Shown in pieces: positions 53,101 to 60,775 of a DNA stretch of 64,000 nt (position 1 is the stretch's first letter; every line of letters starts with the position of its first letter). A model generated the notes under the pieces. It was not told the DNA's origin, searched no databases, and saw nothing but the letters and a program-made list of their open reading frames with translations. Position numbers and translations under genes: made by a program. Location of the stretch: the NCBI RefSeq assembly GCF_004006665.1, contig NZ_QOCL01000003.1, positions 248,001 through 312,000 on the forward strand, read 5' to 3'. Origin of the DNA: Halobacteriovorax sp. HLS (GTDB lineage: Bacteria > Bdellovibrionota > Bacteriovoracia > Bacteriovoracales > Bacteriovoracaceae).

Positions 53101-55557
53101 GTAGGTGTTACTGATATTAGAATTAACTTCTCAGAGTATAGTGGTGCTACGGCCATTAACTCATTTACTTCTACGTTTAATTTAAAAATAGCTGATGTGG
53201 CCATTCAACATAATGGTTGGAGCTCAATTGTTGCTTCTGGACCAAAAGTTGATCATTTTGGCGATGTTAAAGATGAGAATCTTGTTTGTAATTATAGCGA
53301 AACCAAATGTAGTGGTGGAAAAGAATGTTCTGGGACATCAGCTGAGTTCGGCACAAGTTATGCTGATGAAGTTCATAGTGTTTACTACGAAACAACAAAT
53401 AATAAGTGCTACTATGCAAGTACAGCAGGGCTTGGTACGACGACTTGGATAGAATTTAATACTTACTGTGGAGTAACTCCAAGTTACTTTGATAGTGGTT
53501 GTAATTCTGCTGAAGCTAGTTGTATTGGAACTTCAACACCTGCGACTGCACAAAAATTAAATTCTCTCTTTACGAAGATTCTCTATGTAGCTCCTACAGC
53601 TCCAAGTGTAACAGGAAGCTTAACCACAACTTGTTATAGATCTACTGGTCCTAATACATGGGAAGAATATAATGCTTTTGGCTCTGTTAGCTTGAAGTGG
53701 AACCCAATGGTACTAACTGGAAGCGGCTCTATTGCCGGTTACAATATTTTTAGAAGACTCTCAAATGAAGAATTTGACTATAAGTCACCAATCAATAAGA
53801 GTCTTGTTTCTGCAATAACGGTTCAGTATATTGATAATTCAACAAACTCTAAATTTGGGCCTATCCCAAATACAGTTTATTTCTATGAAGTGGTTCCTGT
53901 CGTTGTTGCGAGTGGTTCATCTGATCAATTCCAGATTAGAACAAGTGACTTTAATTCACAGGCGGTTATTAGAGTTCTTGTTCCTGGCGAAAATAAAAGT
54001 TTAGTACCAAGAGATATTGTCAATATCACGATGTGTAAGAAGTTAAATGATTCAAGTTCAACAGGTGAGATCTATTCTTATGATAGTACTTTAAAAACTT
54101 ATACTTGTGCCTATGCAGGCCCTGGTGATAATGGAGCAGGAAAGTATGACTTAGGTCAAGACCTGATCGTTGATAGATTTGAAGCTGGTTGTCCTTATAC
54201 AAAGTCGACTGATGTCATATCCTCTTGTTCTAGTGCAGCTGGAAATATTTCAAACGACGGGAGTTGTATTGGAGTGGTTGATCCTACAGTGGATACCGTA
54301 TCAGTTTCAACTTCAGGACAAGGACAAGTTTACTATAATAGAAGTACAGGAAAATGTTATGAATTAACAGCAGGAACGAGTACTTGGACTGAGCTAGATA
54401 GTTTAGTAAGTTTCACAAATCTGGTTGCTAAATATTCTACAACTCAACTACCTCCACTTGTTCATATGTCACAGGCCAAGGCCAATACTTTTTGTAGTGA
54501 AGTTTCTACAAGTCCAATTCTAGGTCTATGTAGATTTTCGACTTCTGGAACAGGAGCTCCAGCTGGTGCAGTTTCTACTTACTATTTAAATACGGATACA
54601 AATGTTTGTTACTATAATAATGGTGGAACATGGGAAGAAAGAGGAACAAGTTTATCTTCTGAGCTTCCATCAAGAAAGTTTCAGGTGGCCTATTCTGACT
54701 GGGATTATGATTTAGTTTCTGATTCAACTGTTAATACTAGAGAAGGTGGTCTATCACTTAATTCGAACTCAAAGTGTAATACTTCTTCAGCAAATGGCCT
54801 TACGACATTCTATTCAGATGATTCATCACCTGTTGCGAATTCAATCTTTACAATTCCTGGTACGGCCTCTAGCGGAATCCGCTCCTTAATGACAGGGTCT
54901 TCAAAGACTGCTCTTTGTATTTCAAAGTACGGACTACAAGATACGGTTGGAAATGTTACAGAGTGGAGTAATGATAGAATGGATTGTACTGGATTTACTT
55001 GCCAGGGTCTAACTACTGTTAATGGAGCTTATATTGGTAATGCAAGTGATGATTTTGTGGCCACAGGAGCACCATTAATAGGAAATACTTTTGGAACCTA
55101 TGCACTTGATGGTATTTCAGGACCATGTATAGATGTAGACTCAAATGGTGTTTGTGATGGATATTTGACTAGTTGGATCTATGATCAAAAAAGTAATGGA
55201 GCGAGTAGATTCTTTATTCCTATGGGTCTACCTGCTGTGACTACTTATGCTTCAGCTAATCCAACTCACTTAGTAAGTATGTTCTTTGAGCAAATAGGTA
55301 TCTCAAGTGGTATAACTTCAACACAGATGCATGATGATACTATCGTAGTGAATCAGAACTTGCTTGACGATGGTAATAATGCTGCCAATACAGGTGGTTA
55401 TGCTTCATTGGCAACTGGTGGAAGCTTTTTGAAAGGAAATGGCTCGGGTACTTATCATCTAGAGTTGATCCCAACTGTTGATCCTGTAAGAAATAAGGCC
55501 GTAGATATTGGTTTTAGATGTGTTGCGCCAGTCCCTGTTGCAGACTATATCGAATAG
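50110..55557 (+). CDS. Giant multidomain lipoprotein with cadherin-like repeats and C-terminal FGE-like domain
   Basis: 1815 residues. The signal peptide ends in a lipobox (IFASC, Cys21). Residues ~50-840 contain several tandem-95/VCBS-type domains marked by VIPVNDLPYA, INPVNDVPFA and ITPVDDTPVI. Residues ~1190-1300 look like fibronectin type III (VSLKWNPM to YFYEVVPVV). The last ~450 carry a formylglycine-generating-enzyme-like fold, with GLQDTVGNVTEWSND and the end motif VDIGFRCVAP. Short modules with a (V/A)CYY...TW(x)E pattern recur from ~855 to ~1510. Likely a surface-attached adhesin or fibre. The FGE-like part may be a sugar- or ligand-binding fold, not an enzyme; the catalytic Cys pair was not confirmed. 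Only a weak SD (GGG). Confidence 0.8.
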   Translation: MTKRLTNFLTFAFAICIFASCVAEKKSKSPKCGVGEEFNKVSQKCINVRQAPTSTLNTLEVYEDSGSTLFTLNYTDVNNDQAIDCQVFDTETNIEIRTPILSSTKADALAILNEINSCAVGVNPITHPVESASAISQMSFVQMAYDAILSTEDTVGLYSAYNLFSSRVDSLGTYCESISGQPILQYYGTLSKNLNTELKTKAEWINKRCYCSAGQCSAELIPGENISGEFGISYNVTEGVDGTSVTRQVQVSVIPVNDLPYAVDFHVTGLESTTTSSLPINFTIPLGRDVESDQSFSLTYEIVTPPVNGTLTSCSIANDGSLANDRNCYYIPTDSNAGVTPAVNKIASLTTLGDNATDGILYQAKTGGAMGEAISIFYKQHPLLNSGNNVLLEKTGREITIYIENENTSIKAIVDAINNDKDISSFLTATSTNTATENTNMQEVSVTKAYLSASNTPFDTFTYRVRDESGVSLGLGYGSIDVELQDDLPVAVPISSLDLIFTEDTEKTLTLSITDAENDNAALCSVNPTDATFVGAPSTSNLIEKGTCTCSGTDQTCTVTLKPKPNVTGNAYFTWNITDANSQVTSTQYAVVTINPVNDVPFARYLSTTHNESATATVDTTPYSFSFASGLDLDGDTLTYTYLNDGDIDGGTLGGCVDGANNINIATTCTFYPKDGNINGVSTTLANGTLAHNGGSITFTAKAYGESGNDITVNLIGDAGAANFTEYITITSNSIINVYLELGVSDLNAVKTAIDSHPYASELVSVAVGTNQLVIANTTTNLSGAEISAHKFNYQVTDSSGLTARGTYHINITPVDDTPVICPYSTYPTVKDCGLSGCVNTGSPTVKGFVPTAADLYYYDSQSAVCYKSSGTTGAYTWSIFTDYSSVIPNQIVHQNGSIKINNIKIDEGGADTTEDANTIRITNVEVLDSGQNLVPIKTENIKFYYGDVAVPMCLNTGTTPTTIYSCGGNPNIGGAAGASSLDLEDLSIEIIPTSSKVGVTDIRINFSEYSGATAINSFTSTFNLKIADVAIQHNGWSSIVASGPKVDHFGDVKDENLVCNYSETKCSGGKECSGTSAEFGTSYADEVHSVYYETTNNKCYYASTAGLGTTTWIEFNTYCGVTPSYFDSGCNSAEASCIGTSTPATAQKLNSLFTKILYVAPTAPSVTGSLTTTCYRSTGPNTWEEYNAFGSVSLKWNPMVLTGSGSIAGYNIFRRLSNEEFDYKSPINKSLVSAITVQYIDNSTNSKFGPIPNTVYFYEVVPVVVASGSSDQFQIRTSDFNSQAVIRVLVPGENKSLVPRDIVNITMCKKLNDSSSTGEIYSYDSTLKTYTCAYAGPGDNGAGKYDLGQDLIVDRFEAGCPYTKSTDVISSCSSAAGNISNDGSCIGVVDPTVDTVSVSTSGQGQVYYNRSTGKCYELTAGTSTWTELDSLVSFTNLVAKYSTTQLPPLVHMSQAKANTFCSEVSTSPILGLCRFSTSGTGAPAGAVSTYYLNTDTNVCYYNNGGTWEERGTSLSSELPSRKFQVAYSDWDYDLVSDSTVNTREGGLSLNSNSKCNTSSANGLTTFYSDDSSPVANSIFTIPGTASSGIRSLMTGSSKTALCISKYGLQDTVGNVTEWSNDRMDCTGFTCQGLTTVNGAYIGNASDDFVATGAPLIGNTFGTYALDGISGPCIDVDSNGVCDGYLTSWIYDQKSNGASRFFIPMGLPAVTTYASANPTHLVSMFFEQIGISSGITSTQMHDDTIVVNQNLLDDGNNAANTGGYASLATGGSFLKGNGSGTYHLELIPTVDPVRNKAVDIGFRCVAPVPVADYIE

Positions 55558-55598
55558 TAAAAACTCAAATTCTCTACTTTTAATTACTACTCCCATGC

Positions 55599-55632
55599 GG
55601 TAGAATTTTTGTAAAGTTCTACCTATGGAGGG
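55599..55632 (+). promoter_or_regulatory. Leader hairpin and SD of the parA-like gene
   Basis: GGTAGAA (55599-55605) and TTCTACC (55617-55623) form a perfect 7-bp inverted repeat ending four bases before the strong SD GGAGGG (55627-55632). It decides the ATG at 55637 over the earlier ATG at 55625. Confidence 0.5.
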
Positions 55633-55636
55633 TGAG

Positions 55637-56524
55637 ATGGGAATCTTTTTTAATAAACAAAGAGAAAAAAGTCCTGTTGGTAAAGGCAAAGTCATTAGTT
55701 TTCTTAACCAAAAAGGTGGTGTAGGAAAAACGACAATGGCCTTCAATACTGCACATGCTTTGGCCCAAGGTGGCGCTAAAGTACTTTGCATAGATATGGA
55801 CCCACAATCAAACTTAAGTTATCTCTTCAATATTGATGTTAATGAAACAGGTGCAACAAGCATTTTTCAACTCTTAATAAACTCAGTAAGAGAGTTAAAA
55901 CCTCTACATAGGGCCGCCATCTGGACTGATGTACTCTGTAGAGAAGGTGATATTGATATATTACCCGCCGGTCAGGAGCTTTCAGGGCTAGAGTTAACGG
56001 TTGCTGGAATAAATGGAGCAAGACAGCTTATTCTAAAAAAGTTTATTGAACTAAATTCTTTAAAAACGGTCTACGACTACATAATTATAGATGGTCCACC
56101 AACTCTTGGGCTCATTGTTGTTAATATTCTCTGTGCAAGTGATGGGGCGATAGTTCCATTTAGGCCTGATGACTTTTCTAGAAAAGGACTCAATCACTTT
56201 TATGAAGTTTTAGAGGATATTTCAGATATGGGCGTTTCGCAGATTCCTGAGGTTCTTGCTCATATTCCAAACTTAGTTGATAGTAGACGTAAACAAGAAA
56301 GCGATGATCTTTTAAAGATCAAGAACTCTCTTGACGAACACTTTGGTGGACAAGCAGTTGTCACGGCACCTTTTCTAAATAAAGCACAATTGGTTAAGAG
56401 TCAGTCTCAAAAGAAGTCTGTTTATGACTATGCTTCAAAAGAGTTTTTACCATTGCAAGGTCAGTTTAATGATATGGCCCAAATAATAAAAGATTGGTCT
56501 AAGGAGAGTCATAGTGAGCACTAA
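55637..56524 (+). CDS. ParA-family ATPase (orphan)
   Basis: 295 residues from the ATG at 55637. Deviant Walker A KGGVGKTTMAFN (~23), switch I/Walker A' MDPQSN and Walker B YDYIIIDGPPT are complete, as in ParA/Soj partition and positioning ATPases. ParA dimers bind DNA nonspecifically and move cargo. No ParB gene or parS-like repeat is visible nearby, so this is not the chromosomal parAB pair; it may position a protein cargo. The next small gene overlaps by 11 bases and is the obvious partner candidate. Confidence 0.93.
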   Translation: MGIFFNKQREKSPVGKGKVISFLNQKGGVGKTTMAFNTAHALAQGGAKVLCIDMDPQSNLSYLFNIDVNETGATSIFQLLINSVRELKPLHRAAIWTDVLCREGDIDILPAGQELSGLELTVAGINGARQLILKKFIELNSLKTVYDYIIIDGPPTLGLIVVNILCASDGAIVPFRPDDFSRKGLNHFYEVLEDISDMGVSQIPEVLAHIPNLVDSRRKQESDDLLKIKNSLDEHFGGQAVVTAPFLNKAQLVKSQSQKKSVYDYASKEFLPLQGQFNDMAQIIKDWSKESHSEH

Positions 56525-56774
56525 AAAATCAAACCCTCTTTATCATGTCTCTAACGATGGTAAGGATGTAGAGTCAGTTGATGGAGTCTTAGAGCTAATT
56601 ATTAAGAAACTTGGACTTACGCCGGCCTTATCTGTACTAGAAGATATTTTTAGCTTCCTTTTAGAACAAGTTTCAAGTTATGCAATGTTTAGTGTAGTAA
56701 AAGAAATTATTGACGAGTTGGTTGAGAAGCTTCTAGCAGTTTATTCAAAAATTAGGCCTCTTCTAAGTATTTAG
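56514..56774 (+). CDS. Small ParA-linked protein of unknown function (86 aa)
   Basis: GTG start inside the parA-like gene with AAGGAGAG upstream, so translationally coupled. A polar N-terminus (STKKSNPLYHVSNDG) precedes two or three amphipathic helices (GVLELIIKKLGLTPAL, VVKEIIDELVEKLLAVY). No ParB motif. It may be the cargo adaptor or ATPase stimulator for the ParA protein, given that N-terminal basic peptides of ParB-type partners stimulate ParA (inference). Its stop overlaps the convergent gene by three bases. Confidence 0.65.
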   Translation: MSTKKSNPLYHVSNDGKDVESVDGVLELIIKKLGLTPALSVLEDIFSFLLEQVSSYAMFSVVKEIIDELVEKLLAVYSKIRPLLSI

Positions 56775-58459
56775 AGGCCAAAATCTTTGTCTATGTATTT
56801 AATGAGTTTAAGGTGATTTAGAACAGACTCACGTTTTAGCAATCCTTCATATATAAATGTATTATTGCCAGTTCTATTTATTTGCTTCTTTGCTTTCTTT
56901 ATTTCTTTTGATGTCCAGTTGCTCTTTAATAAATTCGTAATGCTCTTTGCACATTGTTTTGTTGTACATAATTCATAAATGACAGACTTTGCTGTCTCTA
57001 GTCCATGAATAATATTGTAGTTTGGTGCGCTTCTTCCTAAAAGAGATTGCCTGACCACACTTAAGTACTCTTGTTCTAGAGTTGAGTCGTAGATATTATA
57101 AAATAAAAATGTTTCTTCTTTGGTTAAGTTCCTTTCTAATGAAGGCCACTGGTAAATTGGAAAACTATAGTTTTCAAACTCTTTTCTATTAAGACCTAAG
57201 AGCTTAGAGAGTTTGACCTTTAACTTCTCGGCCTTATCAATTCTGAAAGCTGGATAAGGATTGAGTAATGACCTGGCCATCCATTTGTCTAGCTTGACAG
57301 GGACTCTACCTTGGATTCCAACTCTTTTCTTGTGAGGAAAGTTTGCATCTTTTAAAAGTTTAATAACTGCTCCAGCACAATTATTTGAAAAGAATGTGTA
57401 CTTGCCCATGTTTTCACTTAGAATTCCCTTTACTTCAAGGTTTTTTATTACCAACTCAACTTTCTCTTTATTTTTCACGGAAAGATTCTCATAAGGTGAT
57501 AATTCATCTTCCATTTTTAGGGCGTAGTAACCATTGGGCTCCATATAAGCATTGAATCTAGTGAAGAGTTTAAATTTTTGATCTTTAAAAAATGCTTGGG
57601 CCAGCTCTTGTGCATATTCAAAGTCATTAGAGGTCATATAGTAAATATTTTCACCATTTTCTACACTCCACAGCTCCTGACCTAGATTAAGAATTATTTC
57701 ATTCTCAGCTAGATTTTTAGATAACTTCTTATAGGCAATTTTATAGGCTTGTCTGTAGAGGGCCTCATTTCTTTGGGTATCATTTTGAAATGGGTTACTT
57801 TCTTTTTCGACAATACCAAATGAATACACTCTCTCTTGAAGATCATCTTTAAATTTCATTTCAAAAATTTCGAATCCATTTTCCTTGTAGAGTTCTTGAC
57901 CTTTTTTTATGGCCTCTTCTTTTGCTACTTTTAAGGCCTCTTCATAAACTCTTTGTTCACCATCTACTATATCTTTCCACCAATTTTGCAGGGTCGCTAA
58001 TAGGTCTTCTCGCATTGAATTATCAGACGGAATAATATGTCTCTCTAGCGGTCTACCATCGTCTTTAATATATTGTTTGATATATAAGCGCATAGACTTA
58101 AAAACAGGAAAGATCGTATACTTTCCTGTAATTCCGCCTACCGTACTCATGTCAGGTCCATCTACATCAGCTACAAAGCTTACAGTGATATCATTACCAG
58201 GATCAGAATCACTATCAACGAATCTAAACATTGCATGACCAAATCGGCTTTCGACTCGAATATCTGACTTCTCAGCGATGATTAGTTCGAGTCCTATGAT
58301 CTGCTTTGCTTCAATTTTCTTTTCTAGTCGCTTAACAAACTTCTTATTTAGCTGGTACATCTCACGGTGAGATTGTGACCATTGTAAGAATGCAATATTG
58401 TCATTATCAGATGCCTGAGCAGCTATTACGAATAAAAATAGAAGTGTAATTACTTTCAT
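56771..58459 (-). CDS. Exported DUF4105-like protein
   Basis: 562 residues with a signal peptide (MKVITLLFLFVIAAQA). The pair of motifs typical of DUF4105 is present: SRFGHAMFRFVD (~75; conserved GH) and YTFFSNNCAGAV (~370; conserved NC), which in this cysteine/histidine family lie in a papain-like (NlpC/P60-related) fold. I recall that a Bacteroides DUF4105 protein (Lnb) N-acylates lipoproteins; whether this divergent protein does so is unknown. Long insertions between the motifs are helical and Lys/Glu-rich. Monocistronic. Confidence 0.6.
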   Translation of the reverse strand: MKVITLLFLFVIAAQASDNDNIAFLQWSQSHREMYQLNKKFVKRLEKKIEAKQIIGLELIIAEKSDIRVESRFGHAMFRFVDSDSDPGNDITVSFVADVDGPDMSTVGGITGKYTIFPVFKSMRLYIKQYIKDDGRPLERHIIPSDNSMREDLLATLQNWWKDIVDGEQRVYEEALKVAKEEAIKKGQELYKENGFEIFEMKFKDDLQERVYSFGIVEKESNPFQNDTQRNEALYRQAYKIAYKKLSKNLAENEIILNLGQELWSVENGENIYYMTSNDFEYAQELAQAFFKDQKFKLFTRFNAYMEPNGYYALKMEDELSPYENLSVKNKEKVELVIKNLEVKGILSENMGKYTFFSNNCAGAVIKLLKDANFPHKKRVGIQGRVPVKLDKWMARSLLNPYPAFRIDKAEKLKVKLSKLLGLNRKEFENYSFPIYQWPSLERNLTKEETFLFYNIYDSTLEQEYLSVVRQSLLGRSAPNYNIIHGLETAKSVIYELCTTKQCAKSITNLLKSNWTSKEIKKAKKQINRTGNNTFIYEGLLKRESVLNHLKLIKYIDKDFGL

Positions 58460-58524
58460 TGCTCTTTATTATTATAGGCCCCTAGCTTTGACTAGTGAAA
58501 TGCGAATATAAGTAATAATTTTAG

Positions 58525-59091
58525 TTAGATAACTTGCCACTTATTAGAAATACAAAGAGCGTAGGTCACATAATTCCAAGCAATTGATCTTGATGAAGAG
58601 TTGTGAATCTTTTTAAAACTCTCGATTACTTGCTCTGTTGGGGGCGAATAGGGATAGAAGTCGTTGTAAATACTAAGAAAGTACGAAGTATTAAAAGCAT
58701 CTGTGCTCACGAGTCCTTTTTTCATGAAGTATTCATTCATTAAAAGCTCATCTGCAGTCATCAGTTTACAAACTTTAATCATATATCCACTTCGAAGAAT
58801 ACTTGAATTTGGCGATATTGGGGCCTTGTGATTTCCCTTTCTATCAAAGCACGAGCTTTTGATTTCTTTTACAGTGTCTGGAGCTATTCTTACTTGATCA
58901 TAAATATTGCAAGGAGCTCCAAATATTTCGATATTTGAAGTTATAAACTGATCAGTGTACTTAACGCTTTTTTTTCCAAAGATTTCATTCAATGTATTTG
59001 CAATATAGTGACGATTACCAATGACTTCTTTAGCAAAGCTAGCCCTAGAGTAGGATAGTAAAGTGAGACTAAGAATTAATAAAATCTTCAT
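58525..59091 (-). CDS. Exported protein of unknown function in the DUF1552/DUF1588-like operon
   Basis: 188 residues from the ATG at 59091, chosen for the GAGGGGG just upstream; the longer frame (from 59142) lies inside the preceding gene. Signal peptide MKILLILSLTLLSYSRASFA. Mature protein has five cysteines (APCNIY, SSCFDR, KVCKLM, ALCISN) and no recognised domain. DELLMNEYFMKKGLVS and SRSIAWNYVTYALCIS resemble the C-terminal helical repeats of DUF1585-like segments, but this is weak. Last gene of a four-gene operon, overlapping the previous one by 23 bases. Confidence 0.55.
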   Translation of the reverse strand: MKILLILSLTLLSYSRASFAKEVIGNRHYIANTLNEIFGKKSVKYTDQFITSNIEIFGAPCNIYDQVRIAPDTVKEIKSSCFDRKGNHKAPISPNSSILRSGYMIKVCKLMTADELLMNEYFMKKGLVSTDAFNTSYFLSIYNDFYPYSPPTEQVIESFKKIHNSSSRSIAWNYVTYALCISNKWQVI

Positions 59092-60775
59092 AGGCCCCCT
59101 CAATATTTTGAGCTTTGTCGACAGTAAGGTGGACTTGCTCATTTTTCAATTCTAGAAATGGATTTGCTCTTTTTATCAGAGGATTAATTCTTAAAACTGC
59201 AGCTATGGACGATGATAGATGTCCAATATTTAGTCTTTGATTATTGAAGCTTTTTATTGGAGCACTATTTCCAATTGTTCCCCATTTTTTATTGGAACTA
59301 TTGAGTGAAGTGAATATATTACCAACCACTTGAGGGCCCTTAATAGCACCGCTATAGAATGTCGAACTATGGGCCTGTTCATTGTGAGCACTTCCACACA
59401 GTAGGTCATCTGGTATTCTATCAAACTCCGAACTTATATGAATGAGTGTTTCATCGAACAGACTAATATTGCCAATTTTAGTTTCTTTTAGGCGTGAGAT
59501 TAATTCATTTAAACAACTCGCTAAGGATAAGTAGTATTGAGAAGTTGTCAAAAGATTTATATAGGAACCAGTTGCATGAGAATCAAATGAGGCGGCAACA
59601 ATATTAGTGCGAAACTTTCCATCCGCGCTTTTTAAGCTCTCTTCGCTATAGGCCCTCTTTGAGATAATATTTTTTAGAATATTTCCAATCTCATTTTTAC
59701 AGGAGACAACTATCGATGAACTCAGACCGTTAATGAGAACGTATTCAGTGAGTGCAAATTCTTGTGCCATGGTTTCAATTTCTACGTCATCTAAAATTGT
59801 TCGCAAGTCATCATCTAATAAGTACTTATCTATAAGCTTATAGGCCCCATAAACTTGATCTACATTTTCAATCTTTCCAGCATGAAGTTTAGGAACTAAC
59901 TTGTTAGATGTAACCCCCTCTATTCTCGTCTTTAAAGCTCTAGAGATGAGGTCTTTATATTTTTTTAAAAGTAAATCATAGTCTGCTAGAAGACCATCTA
60001 TACTCTGTCTGAAAAACCTTCTAGCACTATGAAGATCGTTACTAAGAGAGTTGTTACTCGTTTTTAGATTATCTAGTGCTTCATCTATGGCGGATTCAAT
60101 TTCCTTTGTAGAAGGTAGGCCCTTTTTACCATCGCCGGATAATGGATCTAATAGGTAGTGAAGATAGTTGACATGGTCTGAGTTAATATTAGTTGCACTT
60201 GAGTGATGAGATTTATAGGCACGATTAAGTGGAGTATTTCCAATTGAGATTGATTTGAATGGTTTTTGACTTCGATCCGCAAGTACTCCGTTGATGCTCA
60301 TTCCTCCAAGAGATGGGGCTATTAGCTTTGAGCATACCATTGGGTGACCAGTCAGTCCCCCGTGGTGAATTCCTCTGACCATCAGACAATTATCTAAAAG
60401 GTTTGTCATTTTTACTTGGTCGTTACTCGTTGTTGGGATGTGATTGTGCCAAAGTGTTGGAACATTTACTTGTTTATATTTTCTAATATTATAGGCAAGT
60501 GATTGAATCTCTCCAGATGAAGAAGTTACAAACTCATTTCCCACCATAGGGTGTTGATAAAATATATCCTCATCAAAAGGTTTTAGTAGGTGATCATAGT
60601 TCCATCTAGTTGGACCACCGTACATGTTAAATTGAAAATAGTTGCGTGTTTCAGACCTTTCTAACCTTGAAAATGAGCTTGAGTTTGGTGCATGAGTTAT
60701 AAGCTTTAATAACTCTTTAATAGGGTAGATAGATCCAATCGCACCTATGGTATAGAGAAAACTCCTTCTTTTCAT
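59069..60775 (-). CDS. Tat-exported DUF1552/DUF1501-like protein
   Basis: 568 residues. The N-terminus KRRSFLYTIGAIGSIYP is a Tat-type leader (RRxFL). The middle and C-terminal parts fit the DUF1552/DUF1501 group: MVRGIHHGGLTGHP, ALTEYVLINGLSSSIVV and TLIHISSEFDRIP followed by GSAHNEQAHSSTFYSG, with His and Asp positions reminiscent of the alkaline-phosphatase-like DUF1501 fold. Catalysis is not established for the family. It overlaps the upstream cytochrome-like gene by four bases; the two families are paired in Planctomycetes and myxobacteria. Confidence 0.72.
   Translation of the reverse strand: MKRRSFLYTIGAIGSIYPIKELLKLITHAPNSSSFSRLERSETRNYFQFNMYGGPTRWNYDHLLKPFDEDIFYQHPMVGNEFVTSSSGEIQSLAYNIRKYKQVNVPTLWHNHIPTTSNDQVKMTNLLDNCLMVRGIHHGGLTGHPMVCSKLIAPSLGGMSINGVLADRSQKPFKSISIGNTPLNRAYKSHHSSATNINSDHVNYLHYLLDPLSGDGKKGLPSTKEIESAIDEALDNLKTSNNSLSNDLHSARRFFRQSIDGLLADYDLLLKKYKDLISRALKTRIEGVTSNKLVPKLHAGKIENVDQVYGAYKLIDKYLLDDDLRTILDDVEIETMAQEFALTEYVLINGLSSSIVVSCKNEIGNILKNIISKRAYSEESLKSADGKFRTNIVAASFDSHATGSYINLLTTSQYYLSLASCLNELISRLKETKIGNISLFDETLIHISSEFDRIPDDLLCGSAHNEQAHSSTFYSGAIKGPQVVGNIFTSLNSSNKKWGTIGNSAPIKSFNNQRLNIGHLSSSIAAVLRINPLIKRANPFLELKNEQVHLTVDKAQNIEGAYEDFINS

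Noticed and set aside
55459-55807. Minus-strand frames across the lipoprotein/parA junction
   Set aside because: Opposite the FGE-like end and the Walker A region; no SD, no promoter.
50110-56524. Diversity-generating retroelement based on the FGE-like C-terminus
   Set aside because: No reverse transcriptase gene and no template/variable repeat pair is visible in the window.
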